Shown here: in pieces, positions 11,820-24,349 of the stretch
Layout of the letters: every line of letters begins with the position of its first letter
Position numbering within the stretch: position 1 is the stretch's first letter
Assembly: GCA_051453625.1 (NCBI GenBank)
Contig: JBOZIK010000001.1
Coordinates: 111,439,851-111,503,850, forward strand
Direction of reading: 5' to 3'
Length of the DNA stretch: 64,000 bases
Source of the DNA: Welwitschia mirabilis
Taxonomy: Eukaryota > Gnetophyta > Gnetopsida > Welwitschiales
Made by a program: the position numbers and the translations under genes
Notes under the pieces: generated by a model
Databases searched by the model: none
What the model saw: the letters and a program-made list of their open reading frames with translations, nothing else
What the model was told of the DNA's origin: nothing

Positions 11820-12560
11820 TCAAGGAAGGGAGGCTAAAGAAATAATGATATTAGAAGAAAGATGAGTTTGTCGAATATTTTCAAAAGTCACACAACCAAA
11901 AAAGGCAAAATATAAGGAGAGAAGAACTCCCCCATAAGTTAAAAGGCTATTATCAGAGTTATACGTTTTTCTTAAACTATGAATTAAGCTTAAAATAAAT
12001 ACTAAATTCTTAATAATAGGAAATCTCTCCATCACAAGTAAAGGATAAAAGGTAAAAGGGGATACTTTAGAATCTTAAACAATTGAAAATTTAAAATTCC
12101 TATGTAAGTGATTAAAAACCCAAGGGCTACATCATAAGAAAACAAAATCGTTTTTAGGGGTATCCCATAGGACTTATGATGATGAAATTTTCTATTTACA
12201 AAATTGGAAAACATGGTCTCAAAGAAATTCAAGAATTATAGTTCATAAGTAAAAAACTTCATAGGTTTGATACTTTTATGTAATAAGGCAAATGCATCCT
12301 TAATAGACTATGGAGTAATGGGAATCAATCTAAGATTAGGGTAACAGAAGGTATGAGATTTACTATCATAAGAAGAATAGATAAAATTAAGAATTATGTA
12401 AACTTTTTAAAGGTAAAAATGGAAATACAAAAAGAATAAAAGGTCAAAAATATTAGAATTCAAAACCCAACTAAATTCCTATTGAATTAACAAATCACAA
12501 ACTTCTTTATCTACAAATTGAAGGTTGCAAGTAGACCAATGAATATTGCAAAAGGCTTAG
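11820..12560 (-). pseudogene. Decayed ORF region, possible plant transposon-protein relic
   Basis: Two minus-strand open stretches (11,820-12,035 and 12,032-12,232) meet in different frames, and readable sequence continues to about 12,560. The first contains RFPIIKNLVFILSLIHSL and then LLTYGGVLLSLYFAFFG. An LPYG-type motif before a hydrophobic helix is a feature I associate with the same putative plant transposon-protein group as the 3,636-3,992 ORF. The match is weak and the amino-acid mix is inflated in F, I and L by C to T decay. This could be chance open frame in AT-rich DNA. Confidence 0.25.
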
Positions 12561-12943
12561 GAGGTATACCTTTAAATCAATTATTCATGAACATAAGAAT
12601 AAATGGATATGTCAGCACATGCTTTTAAGCTAAAAAAAGAGAAAATAAACCTTTAGAAATAGAATAAGAGAATAAATGAATGAAAAGAAAAAGAGAGGAA
12701 AAACAATAAATTATAAAATAAAAATCAAGAGAAGGCTTACCTAAAGCAAAAAAGCCAATAAAACAAGTAAGTTAACAAAAGAAATGAACCCCTCATTACC
12801 CCTCTTTATAAGAGAAAATAAGGAATCTTTAACTACCACTAATGTAATAGTAAATTGATGTTGAAATAAACTCTAACATGATGTTAAATAACCTTGACTT
12901 GATGCTAACAGGAACTAAATTGATAGTATAATGATGTGATGTG

Positions 12944-12969
12944 AAAATTCTAGGATTCATAATGGCCAC
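12944..12969. repeat. Fragment of the 91-bp tandem unit left of E1, with target duplication
   Basis: TTCTAGGATTCATAATGGCC resembles the unit segment CCTAGGATTCATAGAAGTCAC of the array that resumes at 26,097. The last five bases, GCCAC (12,965-12,969), pair with GTCAT (26,097-26,101) as the target-site duplication of E1, differing by two C/T transitions. Confidence 0.6.
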
Positions 12970-14234
12970 TATTATGGTGTGTATTTATGCAATCATCACA
13001 TTCTTAACCAAATCCTATCAATAACAAATACTTACACAAATACAGACACTAGTATAAACAAGAGTTAATCCAAATGTCATAATCCATCGAAAATGCTAGG
13101 ATCAAAGTTATAATTGATTTTAGTAAAGTATTTTTGTATTTCTTGTTTAGGATCAAATGAAAAAAAGAAATAATGCATTAAAACAATGCAAAGTAAACAC
13201 ACTAATGTAATGCAATGCAGATGAAAACTTTTCTAAATGAAATATTATTCAAGTACTAAATATTCTTGTCACAAAAATCAGCCCTGCATAACCTAGATCA
13301 ATCAAGGAAACTATTACTAATCCTAATTAACCTAAGCTATCAGGTATGTCAAACAAAATATAGAAAACATGTAATGATTAAGCTATGAAATGAAAAATAA
13401 AATACAATGTAAAATCTAAACTAATGATTTTAACCTTAACAAATGTTGCTCTCATGATTTATATCAACTATGAAGCTATTAACAAATCATAACCAACATA
13501 AACCATAAAGGAAATGCATATGATTAAACTAAAATAAAGTTTTCACTAATGTCAAATTAACATCCTATTATAAGGAAGTAGTACCTTAATAGAGGATACA
13601 TAGTCCAACATCAAAAAAGTCTTCTCTTTATAATAATGAATGGATCTCTTGCCCTTCGATCTCCTGTCATAAGATTTTTAGGTGTTAAAGAAAATAAAAA
13701 TTGAGGTGAGAGTAAAGGTGGTATTTATTACAATGAATAACCTAGAAATATAGAAATCTAATAGACATAATAGAAACCCTAATGACATGCAAGAAGTACA
13801 TAACACATTACAAAAGTTAGGTAAAGTTTAATGCATTAACTAAAAATAGTTATTATCTTGACTATTATCTAGATGATCTAGGAGATAATGACATGTTAAG
13901 AGAGGTTACATATTAGATTTCATCTTTAATCAAGTCAACATCCTTATCAGCATACACATGGTATTGTAAGTACTATCATCTAGATGATGAAGGAAATGAT
14001 AGTCTTCTAAAGCTCTTTGATTAAGTTAAATTACCTTTATAGATCATTAATGCCTTCTCAGAATGTGAAGTATCAAAAATCATCAGAAATGCCTTCAAAT
14101 GTACTAGTGATTATGCATTTTCATGATTTTCTCCTTGATTCTTAATAATCATTGATTTTCACTTAAACCTGTCTAATTGTCCTATAAAACTACTTAAAAT
14201 ACCTTATTAAAACATATAATTTGACATTACAACA
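12970..14234 (-). repeat. 3' LTR of E1
   Basis: This aligns throughout with 24,842-26,096, from TATTATGGTGTGTATTT at the left edge to GACATTACAACA at the right. Relatives are 27,764-28,853, 29,340-30,171, 45,947-47,021 and, inverted, 37,182-38,434 and 43,556-45,255. It contains two copies of the 14-bp palindromic motif, at 13,864-13,877 and 13,975-13,988. Confidence 0.88.
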
Positions 14235-14248
14235 TAGCCCTCCACTTA
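14235..14248 (-). other. Polypurine tract of E1
   Basis: On the minus strand this reads TAAGTGGAGGGCTA directly before the LTR. It matches TAAGTGGGGGGTCA at 28,854-28,867 and TAAGTGGGGGGCTA at 30,172-30,185, in the position where plus-strand DNA synthesis is primed. Confidence 0.75.
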
Positions 14249-17200
14249 GTCTTATTAGTCCATAACAAAGTAGGTCAACAACTATAATTACAAGCCAAAT
14301 TAACTTAGATAAACACTAACTAGGGTAATATAAATTAAGTTCAAAAGTCTTCATTATGTAGGATTAAATCTCAAAATCTAATAAACTAAATGTTTTACCG
14401 TGACAAATATTGTGATAGTGCTATTGTCTAGTATGTCATCTAGATGATTATGGGAATGACAGACTTTTGAAAAATTAAACTATAAAATCAAATGCCTATA
14501 ATCATTCTCATTAGTAAATAAGATCAAAACACTTACTATTGCGTTATCTTCCCTCTTAAAAAATTTAGCACATCAAAGAAATAAATATTAAATGTTATAA
14601 CAAAAAGTACCATTATAAGATATAACCATAACAACTTAGATAAATGATGTGCATGTATAATTAGAAATAGCAATAACTCAAAAATAATATTCATTAATCA
14701 AACAGTGAGGTTTAAGCATAATTTGCAAGGATGAATACATCAAAAGTAATCATAACTTTAATCCCCTCATTCATGGCCATACATAGTGAATCAATACATT
14801 CAATATTGTATTAATGTAAGGAGGGAAAAGATGAAAGTACAAGTTCAAGTAAGTAGAATAGGTGGGCCTTAGAGAAATAGTCTGCATGTGAAAGAAAAAT
14901 CAGAAATAGTTAGACAAAGATGAAAAATAAGAATGATGATGTTTAAAAACTATTAGTGCATATCTTATCATGTCATCTAGATGACATGGTAAATGATAGG
15001 CCTTTCAAAAGGGATTAGAGAAATTGAAGCATTAGTAGAGTAAATTAAGCTAAAAAAGTACCATTGAGGCCTCATAAAGTTATCATAAAGTCTAAGAGAT
15101 ATATAAAGTATAGGAATCATAAATAACAAGACATGATAAAGGAGGTGAATTTTGTGATGAACTTAAGATGAGATAAAGAGGTGTTAGGATAGGGTAATAA
15201 TAATGAATCACTAAGGAAAAATTTGAAATGTGTCATAAACTCATAATCATTGAGAAATACTAAGTGGATTTGTCAACACTTAAAAAGAAGATTAAATAAC
15301 TAAACTCAAAAAGATACTAAAAGAATATATGGAAAAAATTATCATTATAAACTAAAGTAATATAGTTTAAAAAGAAAATCAACTCCTATAAAGAAAACTT
15401 ACAAGTGAAAATAAAAATCATTAAGAAAACTACTAAATGATCAAGTACTAAGTATATGTGATGAAAAAGTATGGAAATGACTTTGAAATATTAAATAAAA
15501 TAACTAAGAAAAACAAAAAGAAAAAAAGATAACTAGGAACATGAAATACATTGTGTACCCACCCTAAATTCTAATCTAATAATACCCTTTGAAAGAAATC
15601 ATAAAATCATCTAATTATTAATGCATAAAATAATGCAAAGACTTTATAAAATACCACCTAGATAGGTTGTAATCATGATGATGCCAAGAATATTCAATGT
15701 TTTCAAGTAACAAATGATAAAATCAAAACCTGCTTAGAAATGGACTCTATTGCTCATACCCTAAGACACCTAAATCCTTAAAAGTCAAATGATCATATGG
15801 GAATACTATGAGCTTAATGAGTCTAGAAAACAAGAAATGCCTCTAATGATACTAAGAACACCACTAATCCTATAGCCTTAAAATATTAATTACTTTTTCA
15901 TGATGAGGGAAGTGCAATCATAGTTAGAAAAATAAGGACTCATGAAGCATGACTAACAAATCTCCTACTAGAGTTTCCATAGAAACCATTACTACCAAAG
16001 GTTCCTTTTGAGAAAATTTACCCTAGTATGGTAGGAAATCATGCTGACATGTATTTAGCATAGATACAAATAGATCATGGTCACTATTCATCTTTCTTTA
16101 TTTCTATCTTTCTTTCTTTTTTGCTTTCAAAATAAATTCCACATGATCACTCTCAAAGAGAATGGTAAATAAATGAGATGAAAAATAAGGAAGAACACAC
16201 CTAAATAATTAAATACTCAAACTATTAAGAGAAAACACAAAAAAAAAAAAAAAAAAACAAAAAAAAACAAGCATCTTCCTTCAAAATTATGTTCATAGAC
16301 ATACAAATGTGTTAATATTGAGTGAATTCCATATTATCACTTTAACATGCCCAATTGAATGATCACTAATCATGGTAACTTCATAAAGTAAAACATAAGT
16401 CAAGTTAAAGATGTTTAAGTAATAAAATCATATCCACCAAAGGAATTTACTACTAAAAAATTCAAATGGTAAGAGAACTTCCAAAGCAAGTTCTTCTTTC
16501 ATGTTCAAGATTTAATGATTCATGGATTTTCAAACTTTGTCCATTTTTTGAAATTTCCCTAGTGTTCAAATCTGAAATGTTAACTACGCCATTAAAATGT
16601 ATTTCTCTAAAAGTTAACTACCTAACCATTTAGAGGTGCACTTATTATGTAAAATTAAAAACCAAAGAGAAAAACATAACAATAAAAAATCAAAAGAAAA
16701 TACCAAAGAAAACTAAAAAAAGTTTTATTTGGATTAAATGCTTTATTTAAAAGAAATAAANNNNNNNNNNNNNNNNNNNNNNNNNNNNNNNNNNNNNNNN
16801 NNNNNNNNNNNNNNNNNNNNNNNNNNNNNNNNNNNNNNNNNNNNNNNNNNNNNNNNNNNNNNNNNNNNNNNNNNNNNNNNNNNNNNNNNNNNNNNNNNNN
16901 NNNNNNNNNNNNNNNNNNNNNNNNNNNNNNNNNNNNNNNNNNNNNNNNNNNNNNNNNNNNNNNNNNNNNNNNNNNNNNNNNNNNNNNNNNNNNNNNNNNN
17001 NNNNNNNNNNNNNNNNNNNNNNNNNNNNNNNNNNNNNNNNNNNNNNNNNNNNNNNNNNNNNNNNNNNNNNNNNNNNNNNNNNNNNNNNNNNNNNNNNNNN
17101 NNNNNNNNNNNNNNNNNNNNNNNNNNNNNNNNNNNNNNNNNNNNNNNNNNNNNNNNNNNNNNNNNNNNNNNNNNNNNNNNNNNNNNNNNNNNNNNNNNNN

Positions 17201-17600
17201 NNNNNNNNNNNNNNNNNNNNNNNNNNNNNNNNNNNNNNNNNNNNNNNNNNNNNNNNNNNNNNNNNNNNNNNNNNNNNNNNNNNNNNNNNNNNNNNNNNNN
17301 NAAAACTAAAAAAAGTTTTATTTGGATTAAATGCTTTATTTAAAAGAAATAAAAAGAAATGTTTATTTTCCTAAGGCTATGATCCTAAGGTACTGTACTT
17401 TTTCAAAAAAAAAAAAGGACCAAATGAAATAGAAACCAATTAATAAAACATAAAAGATATACAATCATTTTTTTAGTAAAATCACTTAGAAGTTAATACA
17501 ATAAAAGTATAAAACTTTAATAGCACAAATTTTAGATTCTATGTAAGAAATTAAGAAGTAATTAAAATTCATTAAAAAATAATCTCTTATTGAAACAACA
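14249..17600 (-). other. Long 3' noncoding region of E1
   Basis: There is no open frame or pol motif in about 3 kb between the ORF and the purine tract. It aligns with 30,186-32,500 of E2 (for example 15,780-16,080 with 31,020-31,320) and, inverted, with 40,900-43,540 of E3. Palindromic motifs occur at about 14,434 and 14,974. A poly(A) run lies at about 16,232-16,270 and a CTTT-rich stretch at 16,091-16,128. Confidence 0.6.
16761..17301. other. Assembly gap (541 N), probably false
   Basis: The 52 bp before the gap (16,709-16,760) are identical to the 52 bp after it (17,302-17,353). This is what an unmerged overlap between contig ends looks like, so true missing sequence may be little or none. 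Confidence 0.85.
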
Positions 17601-17666
17601 TAAATAATGATTATCATCATATAATGCATGCAAGAAACTACTCAAAGAAAAGGTCTAAGAAGTTTT

Positions 17667-20181
17667 TTAAGGCTCTTTAAATTGTTTAATGAGATTAAAA
17701 AACTTTCTAACATTCAACTCAAGATATGTATTTTCATTAAGGAGGTAAGGAATTTCCAAATTATCATAATCAAATGGCATTTTGAATCTACAAAATTTAT
17801 TAGAAATATAAAAAATAATAAATTTATATAATTCATGAAAATAAAATCTTTTATCGAACTCATAACATAAAGAATTTGAAACATAAATTTCATTCAAAGA
17901 TTGATATTTAACATAGAAGATATTAATGGTACTATTAGGATCCAAGGATTTTAAGAAAGCTTCTTAGGGTGACTTATTAAAGTAGGTTTAACATACTTAA
18001 GAAGCTTATTAATTTTTAATTTTGAGCATGAATTACAATCAAGAAGATAATGTTTACCCCAATTTAGAATTCCAAGATATCCCAAGCCATACTTTTGAGA
18101 AGAATTGTCATCAAATATACAAGGTAAAGTAAACTTGGTAAAAAAGGAAAAGATCATATGAAGTTTTAAAAGAAAAAGATTAATATATTTTAGGAGTTGA
18201 CTTCTCAAGGTTATGTGTTTCATTAAAATCAAGTATAGGGATCTAAAGAGAGGGAGCAATGTTATTTCTATTAAGATCACAATATAATGTAAAAGTAAAA
18301 TTACAAGGAGCAATGTCATTTGGAGTTTTATATAAAAGTATAAGTGAAAGGATAAAAAAACATGTATAGACCCTTTATGTTGGGTTGTTTCATTAGAAGG
18401 TAGAAGTCTATTCTCCATTAAGTTTTGTTGATCTTCTATAGATTCTTCTTTATTCCTCTCCTTATCATTATTGACCTCTTCATTACTTGGTTGAATTCTT
18501 TTTTTACTTTCTTCATTATTATCTTTAATAATATCTTCCTCTTCGTCATTGTATTTATCATTATCATTGACTATATTTTCTTCTTCTTTATTATGCTTAT
18601 TATTTTTTTATTAAGGATTATTATCATTTTCTAAATTAGTAAATTAACCAAAAAGATCATTAAAAAGATTATAAAAAGAAACTTATTAATTATCTTCATT
18701 ATGTAATAAAATATTTTATAATATTTCTTGAGTTTATTCTTCTTTCCATTCATTGGGTAACTCAGTTAATCCTAAACTGTAATCTTCATTATCTATCATT
18801 GAAATATTGTCATTCATCATTGTCCAAGACTATGATCTTGATGACATATCTAGATGGCTCTCTTAATTATGTATTTTATTTGTTCATTTCACTTCATTAC
18901 ATAAATTCTTCCTTAATTTAATATATTAAAATTATTTTAAATATTTCACTCTTGCATGCTCATCACAAAGTAAGTAAAAAGTAGGAATATGATCTAGTAT
19001 CTCAATATGATTATCATCATCTTCTTTCTTATTGTACTTTTCTTCATGATTTTGTTGTATGTCATTATTCTCTATATTATTAGATTCATCACAAGAAGAA
19101 ATGTGATCATTATCTTCTTCATGGATTAAAGAATTTTCAAATTTTTCATGAATTAATTCTTTTATTTCATCATATTTTCTAATAGGAAGTAAATGGGGTT
19201 ATAATCTAGTATACCACCATTTAATAAGTAGTCATATTTATCCTTAAATAATTGAGTTGAGTTATGATTGCTCTCATTTTATCCATCTCCTAACTAGTGG
19301 ATGTTGTAGGTTGATTTATAATTTCATTTTCTATTTTAAAGCAAGAATTTTTGCTACTTATTTCTAAGCTTTCTTTATTCTTCTCAAGGTGGGATGTAGT
19401 AGGATAAGTTTGAGTTGTAAAAGAGTTTTGAAATAGTTAGTTTTGTAATAAATTTTATCAAAGCACCTTAATTATATTATTTATGTTCTTATTTTAATTT
19501 TTAAAATTTTTATAAGTATCTTCTAATATTTTGTTGGTATTACCTTACCTTTTTTCATTTTATCAATTATTTATTTAGCATAGTTATTTTGTTCTTCATA
19601 GTAATTTATGGGAGATGGAACTTCTTGTTTATAATAATTTAAGGGATTTTACTAAAATGAGTGTAGGATGTTTCTCTAAGTGAGGTGGAACCCCTAAAAT
19701 GTTGAACATCTTATTTATTATTTTTACTTAAAGCTTGAAAGGAAATAAGGGAGGGAGAGGGAATATTGAGGTTGAAAGGAGGAAGGAAACTAATTCCTAG
19801 TCTCAATATCATTTGGTATCATCCACCTTCTTTTTATAAATATTTCTCGAAGTGTTCTATTTTCATTATCCTCTGAAATCCCAACATTTCTTGTTTTTTC
19901 TAATATTTCTTGAAGTTGTCTCTTATCATTATACTTAGAAATTCTATCATTGTACTTAGAAATTCTATCATCATACTTAGAAATTCTATTATTTTCATTA
20001 TCCTCTGAAATTCTCAAAGTGTTCTGCTTTCATTATCCTCTGAAATTCCAACATTTCTCATTTTTTCTAATATTTCTTGAAGTTGTCTCTTATCATTATA
20101 CTTGGAAATTCTATTATTTCTCCTTCTTTTAGCCTTTCTTTTAGCTAACATTTCTCTAATGATTCTTTTATCATTATTCAT
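17667..20181 (-). pseudogene. Unrecognised single ORF of the E family, copy in E1 (gag position)
   Basis: This is the only coding region of E1, read on the minus strand. I place the start at 20,181 because MNNDKR there corresponds to MNSDKR/MNSDTR at the same place in E3 and E2. In order it holds a charged N-terminus with repeated RISKYND heptads (about 19,790-20,000), a P/F-rich segment, an acidic D/E/N-rich region, the motif IEILDHIPTFYLLCD (about 18,962-19,006), a second acidic stretch (about 18,430-18,640), then YGLGYLGILNWGKHYLLD near 18,060-18,110, an NPWIL word, and YEFDKRFYFHELYKF near 17,820-17,860. Several stops and frameshifts break it, so it is dead. The position after the leader suggests a Gag-like protein, and the acidic and coiled-coil-like parts allow that. 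I see no zinc knuckle and do not recognise the conserved C-terminal module. Confidence 0.6.
19840..20105 (-). repeat. Internal duplication and 21-bp repeats in the E1 ORF
   Basis: A segment of about 165 bp occurs twice in tandem (19,840-19,960 and 20,005-20,105 are the clearest halves). Between them a 21-bp unit encoding the heptad RISKYND is repeated three times (19,930-20,000). E2 and E3 lack this expansion, though E3 has its own degenerate DNDKRxLQEIF repeats. Confidence 0.7.
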
Positions 20182-21251
20182 AGAAGTAGATGAGAAGGAT
20201 GAATAAGAAGATTTCTCAGTTCTAAGTGCTATATCTATCACATCCAAATTTTTTGCTAAGGTTAGAAAACCTTCCTAGTTATTTAAATAGTTAATTAAAT
20301 ACTAAAATTTAATAATAATAATAACTCTAGTTTCTAACTATTTAAAAATAAAAATATTTGTAATAAAACTAAAGTATTTGCATGTTATTACTTTAAAATT
20401 TATTAAAATATTAACTACAGTCCTTACTTTTAGTTAATTGGTTGAAATATTGAGTTGATTATGGAATTTACTATTGCTTATGCATGAGTTTTTTTTTTTT
20501 GTTATAATGAAAATTGGATTACTTAACTTATCTTTGGAAATTAACTACAGAATTGATATAGATTTCTCTTAAATATATCTTGTTCATGCAATAGTAATGA
20601 TATCGGATCTAAAGTATTTACTCTTGTTATTTATCTCATGAATTTATATTTATTTATGAGCTATTGTTATATTATTGTTTATAGCCAGTGACTAGGCTTC
20701 AAAAGATGGGTATGGAAACCTAGATGTTTATAGAACTTAAGCCTTATTATTAGTTCCACTATTAGTTACCTTTTATAAATACCTAATTTCCCCAGTCATT
20801 AGAGCCATTTATACATAAATTGCAAATTGCAATTATGTGGATCTTGGATTCAACTAGGAGAACCTTAGAGTTATAGCTAAGAACAGGTGTGATCCTTAAC
20901 CTCCTCTTGTAAATACTTGTATAGTTTTAATCTTGTATTGCATGGTTTTATTTTCATAAGAATTATCATGTTTGCTTAAAAATAATTATATAATTACAAA
21001 GATTTTGTTTAAGTATTTATTAGTCTTGAAGTTTGTAAATATTATTAATTTCATATTCCTTGTATTCTGATTTTGATAACTTGCTTATTTGTTAACCTTT
21101 TTGGATAAGCCCTCACTACTAATCTTCTATAAGTGTATATAAATGACTTATGTTACTCTTGACCTTTACTCCAGACTATTAAATTATGGAAATAAAAATG
21201 GCTAGGGTAATCAGTTGTTCGAATATTAAAAAGTGATACTCTCTGTTGTGA

Positions 21252-21269
21252 GTTCCATGGCCATGGAAC
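21252..21269. other. Perfect 18-bp palindrome
   Basis: GTTCCATGGCCATGGAAC is its own reverse complement. Nothing around it explains it. Confidence 0.85.
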
Positions 21270-22254
21270 CAAACCTCCAGAAAGAAAAGGAAAAAATATG
21301 TACATAATTATGAAAATTTTATCCCTTCTAGTTGTGTGCAACTAAATTACTTAATGTGTTGTGAATCAATAGTAAAGAACATAATTCTAATTGAATAAAA
21401 GTCCTAGTTATACTTCTTTTGTAATGTAGCCTTTCTATCTTATTTTAAGAAGTCCTTTTCTACCTGTTTCATTACCTAGGGCCATATTGGAAACTGAGAT
21501 AAAATATAATTCCTAAACCATCTATGCATGTATAGAAACTAATGCAAGTAATTATGCAAGAAAGAACTGATGGTTGCATGTAGCTGAGTGTCATCTATTT
21601 GTTTAATTTAGTTGTTGGAATTACATGTTTACCAATTGTATTTGGATGAGACATACATATATCAATTTGTTATGTTATAGTTGACTAAAGTAAGCCATTT
21701 ACTAGTTCTTAAATATTGCAATTATTATTTCTTATGTACATTTTTGTGTGTAAGATTTAATCTTTTCCTTTTAGAGTTATCTCCCTCTCTTTATTGAAAT
21801 GAATTATTTATTTTTCTTAAATTTTCTACTAATATCTATAGTAAGCTATAAATCATTTAACTTAGTGGATATAGCAATAGATATCTATTTTCTTCTACAA
21901 AATAATTTTAGCTTTAAGTCCTAACATAATTGATTAAGTTAATTGATTATTTAGTAAAGAGTATTAAGTTCAAAACTCTACTTGCTATATTATACCCTTC
22001 TTTTTAAAACATAAAAATTAGTGCCTTTAATAAATGAAAGTATTAATAAAGGAAACTTAACTATAAATTTATATTATAAGATGTCTTATTATTTGGAACT
22101 TTATGTTAGCTGTCAGTATATTTGGGGTGTGTAAGGATCCTTTAATTAACTCTTCTTCTTATCAACTTAATGGAATGAGAATTTTAGTTAGGTATAATCA
22201 TAGTATTTAGCTTGAGTTTGCCATTTTTAATAAATCTTTTATTCTTATTAGCCA

Positions 22255-23035
22255 TTTTTTCCTCTACCCTTACGCATGTTCATCTCTTATATCCCTTTGA
22301 TCTTGTTGATCATTTCTCCTCCTTCATCTGAATGTGTTCTCCTCATTGATCAATTATACCTTGGGTGTGTTCCTCCCTCTATTCAAGTACACTCTCCACA
22401 TTGATGCAATATCCTTTCTTTACATTCCTCCATCATGTTGTCCTTCTCTTGGCTTGTAATTATGCACTGTCTCTTCCTTGTTTCCCTTAGCACACTACCT
22501 CCTCCTCTCTGTTACCATGTCTTAGGCTTACCCATCTCTGTATTTTCTCCTATCCTTCCTGTGCATCTGATACTCTCTCTCACCATGTCCTTCTGTCGTA
22601 ATCCCATCATGATGCTTTTTTATGTCTCCCTTCCATTCGAGGATTCTTATCCTCATTAATGCATATTCTTTCTTCCCTACATGTAATAAATTCTGCACTG
22701 TGCTCTATCCACTATTTCATCATTGGTTCCCTTCCACTACATGTTCTTCTCCTTCAACACATGCTATCTTGAGCCCTTTTCCCTCTTCTTTATTGTGCTT
22801 TTAGGTTACATCCTCCTCCTTTGCCAACATAATGCCCCCTTATCATTAGCTTGTGTGAGTCCCTCCTAGCTTTCTATGAATTGATTCCCCTTACCATTAC
22901 ATGCTTCTCATCCTACATACTTCCTTCTCACAACACGATACTTTTGGTGCATGCGCTGCCTGTTAGTGATGTATTCTTTCTGTTTTTTATTATGTACAAG
23001 TATTACCTCTTCCAAAAATTTTACCATCATTGAAT
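22255..23035 (+). repeat. Pyrimidine-rich block
   Basis: The plus strand is strongly C+T-rich over nearly 800 bp, with many CTCCT, TTCCCT and CATGT words and higher GC than its surroundings. It gives three short plus-strand open frames (22,435-22,659, 22,622-22,804, 22,851-23,033) rich in S, P, F and L, which I treat as by-products of composition. It may be a degenerate tandem array, but I could not fix a period. Confidence 0.5.
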
Positions 23036-24349
23036 CCTAGTGAGGAGTCAGTGCTAAGCTGTTAGTATGATTTTCAAGTTTTAGTGTCAATCAAAAGTTA
23101 AACAACCAATGGTTGAGTGCTTAAATGGTTATCTAAAAGAAGTTAGGGTCTTAAAGGAGAGGTCTGATTTTCAACTCTTACTAAGGACATCCTCTTTTGT
23201 AAAGATCCTTAACAACCATGAAGCATTTTATAAAGAGGGCTAATACAACTATTACACTTATTAGTTAAATTTTAGAAAGGCCTAAATACAAAAGATATTA
23301 ATAGAATTTAAAACACTAAGTTTACCCCTAGTTAATAATAATGTTTCTTAGAATAAAGCTAATGGATCTTGAATTTAACCTTCTTCTAAATATGTTTTTT
23401 TAAGACATAGATTATAATTCCTCCTATTAAGTAGTAACAAGAATTATTCAATGAAGACCTTAATTCATATTTAAATGTTTTCAAGTTATATAAAAAATAT
23501 ATTATTACTTGGCTTTGGTAGTAGAAATAATTAAATGTAAGGTTTACTAAGCCCTTTCATATACATATCAAATGAACAGTTGGGTTACAACTAGTCCTTT
23601 TCAAATAATAGAAATTTATGCTAGTCATATTGTTATTTAAAGAGAATGATTACTGATTTAAAATTTTACCTTAATCCATCATATTATTGCTTATGTCTAA
23701 TAACTTATGCACAACTTGTATATTTTAGCAAATCATGCTAAAATTTGGTAACCTCAAGGAGTAATGCAAATTAAAAATGTCAAATGTAAAGGCTTATTGG
23801 ATTATGATGTAAGCTTTAGAGTATTATGTCTTAAGTTTAAATCTCTATAAAACTTTAGCCCTTATTACAATGTCTTATTCCTATTTTACATATTTAGTAT
23901 GACCATTGTATGCACATAATCTTGTAAAAACTTTGATTTATCTATTACCAAAAGGTGGACTTTACAATATCATCACTAGAAGAAAGGTAAAAAGACTTTT
24001 GTATTTTTCATTTTCTTTTAGCAATTAACTCTCCAATTGTAATGTTTAAATTTGAATTATATGTTCTTATCATGATTGATGTACTAAGCAACCCTATATG
24101 TTAAATTTAACATTGATGAAGAAAGGATAAAATGATTTTACTTATATTCGAGTAGTTTCATGACTTATTTTGAAAAATTTAGTTCTGAAATAATAAAAGT
24201 ATAAAAAATTTTCTTGTTTTTTTGGAATTTACATACTAGGGATGTGTGTGCTTGAGTTTTGTTTGTAGTTAAGTAAGCCTTTTCTCTTATTTTCTTTGAT
24301 TAAGCTTCATTCCCTCTAATATTTTAGTTTTTTACCATATTTTATTACA

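Larger units (their letters stand above)
20270..24340. mobile_element. About 4 kb of unidentified DNA inserted in the E1 leader
   Basis: In E2 the ORF start and primer site are about 590 bp apart, and in E3 about 550 bp. In E1 they are 4.6 kb apart, and 20,270-24,340 has no match in the other copies. I find no LTR pair, RT or transposase. It contains a TATA-like word at 20,772-20,780, an 18-bp palindrome at 21,252-21,269, a pyrimidine-rich block at 22,255-23,035, and possible tRNA-derived SINE relics near 21,919-21,985, 23,105-23,180 and 23,785-23,860. Edges are approximate. Confidence 0.45.

Noticed and set aside
16738-17343. A 201-residue plus-strand open frame
   Set aside because: Almost all of it is N translated as unknown residues across an assembly gap.
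18425-18634. A plus-strand frame encoding an extremely hydrophobic I/F-rich protein
   Set aside because: It is antisense to the acidic D/E/N-rich part of the E1 ORF; GAT/GAA codons read backwards give ATC/TTC.
22435-23033. Three plus-strand frames of 60-74 residues in the pyrimidine-rich block
   Set aside because: Ser/Pro/Phe/Leu-rich products of base composition, with no domain and overlapping frames.
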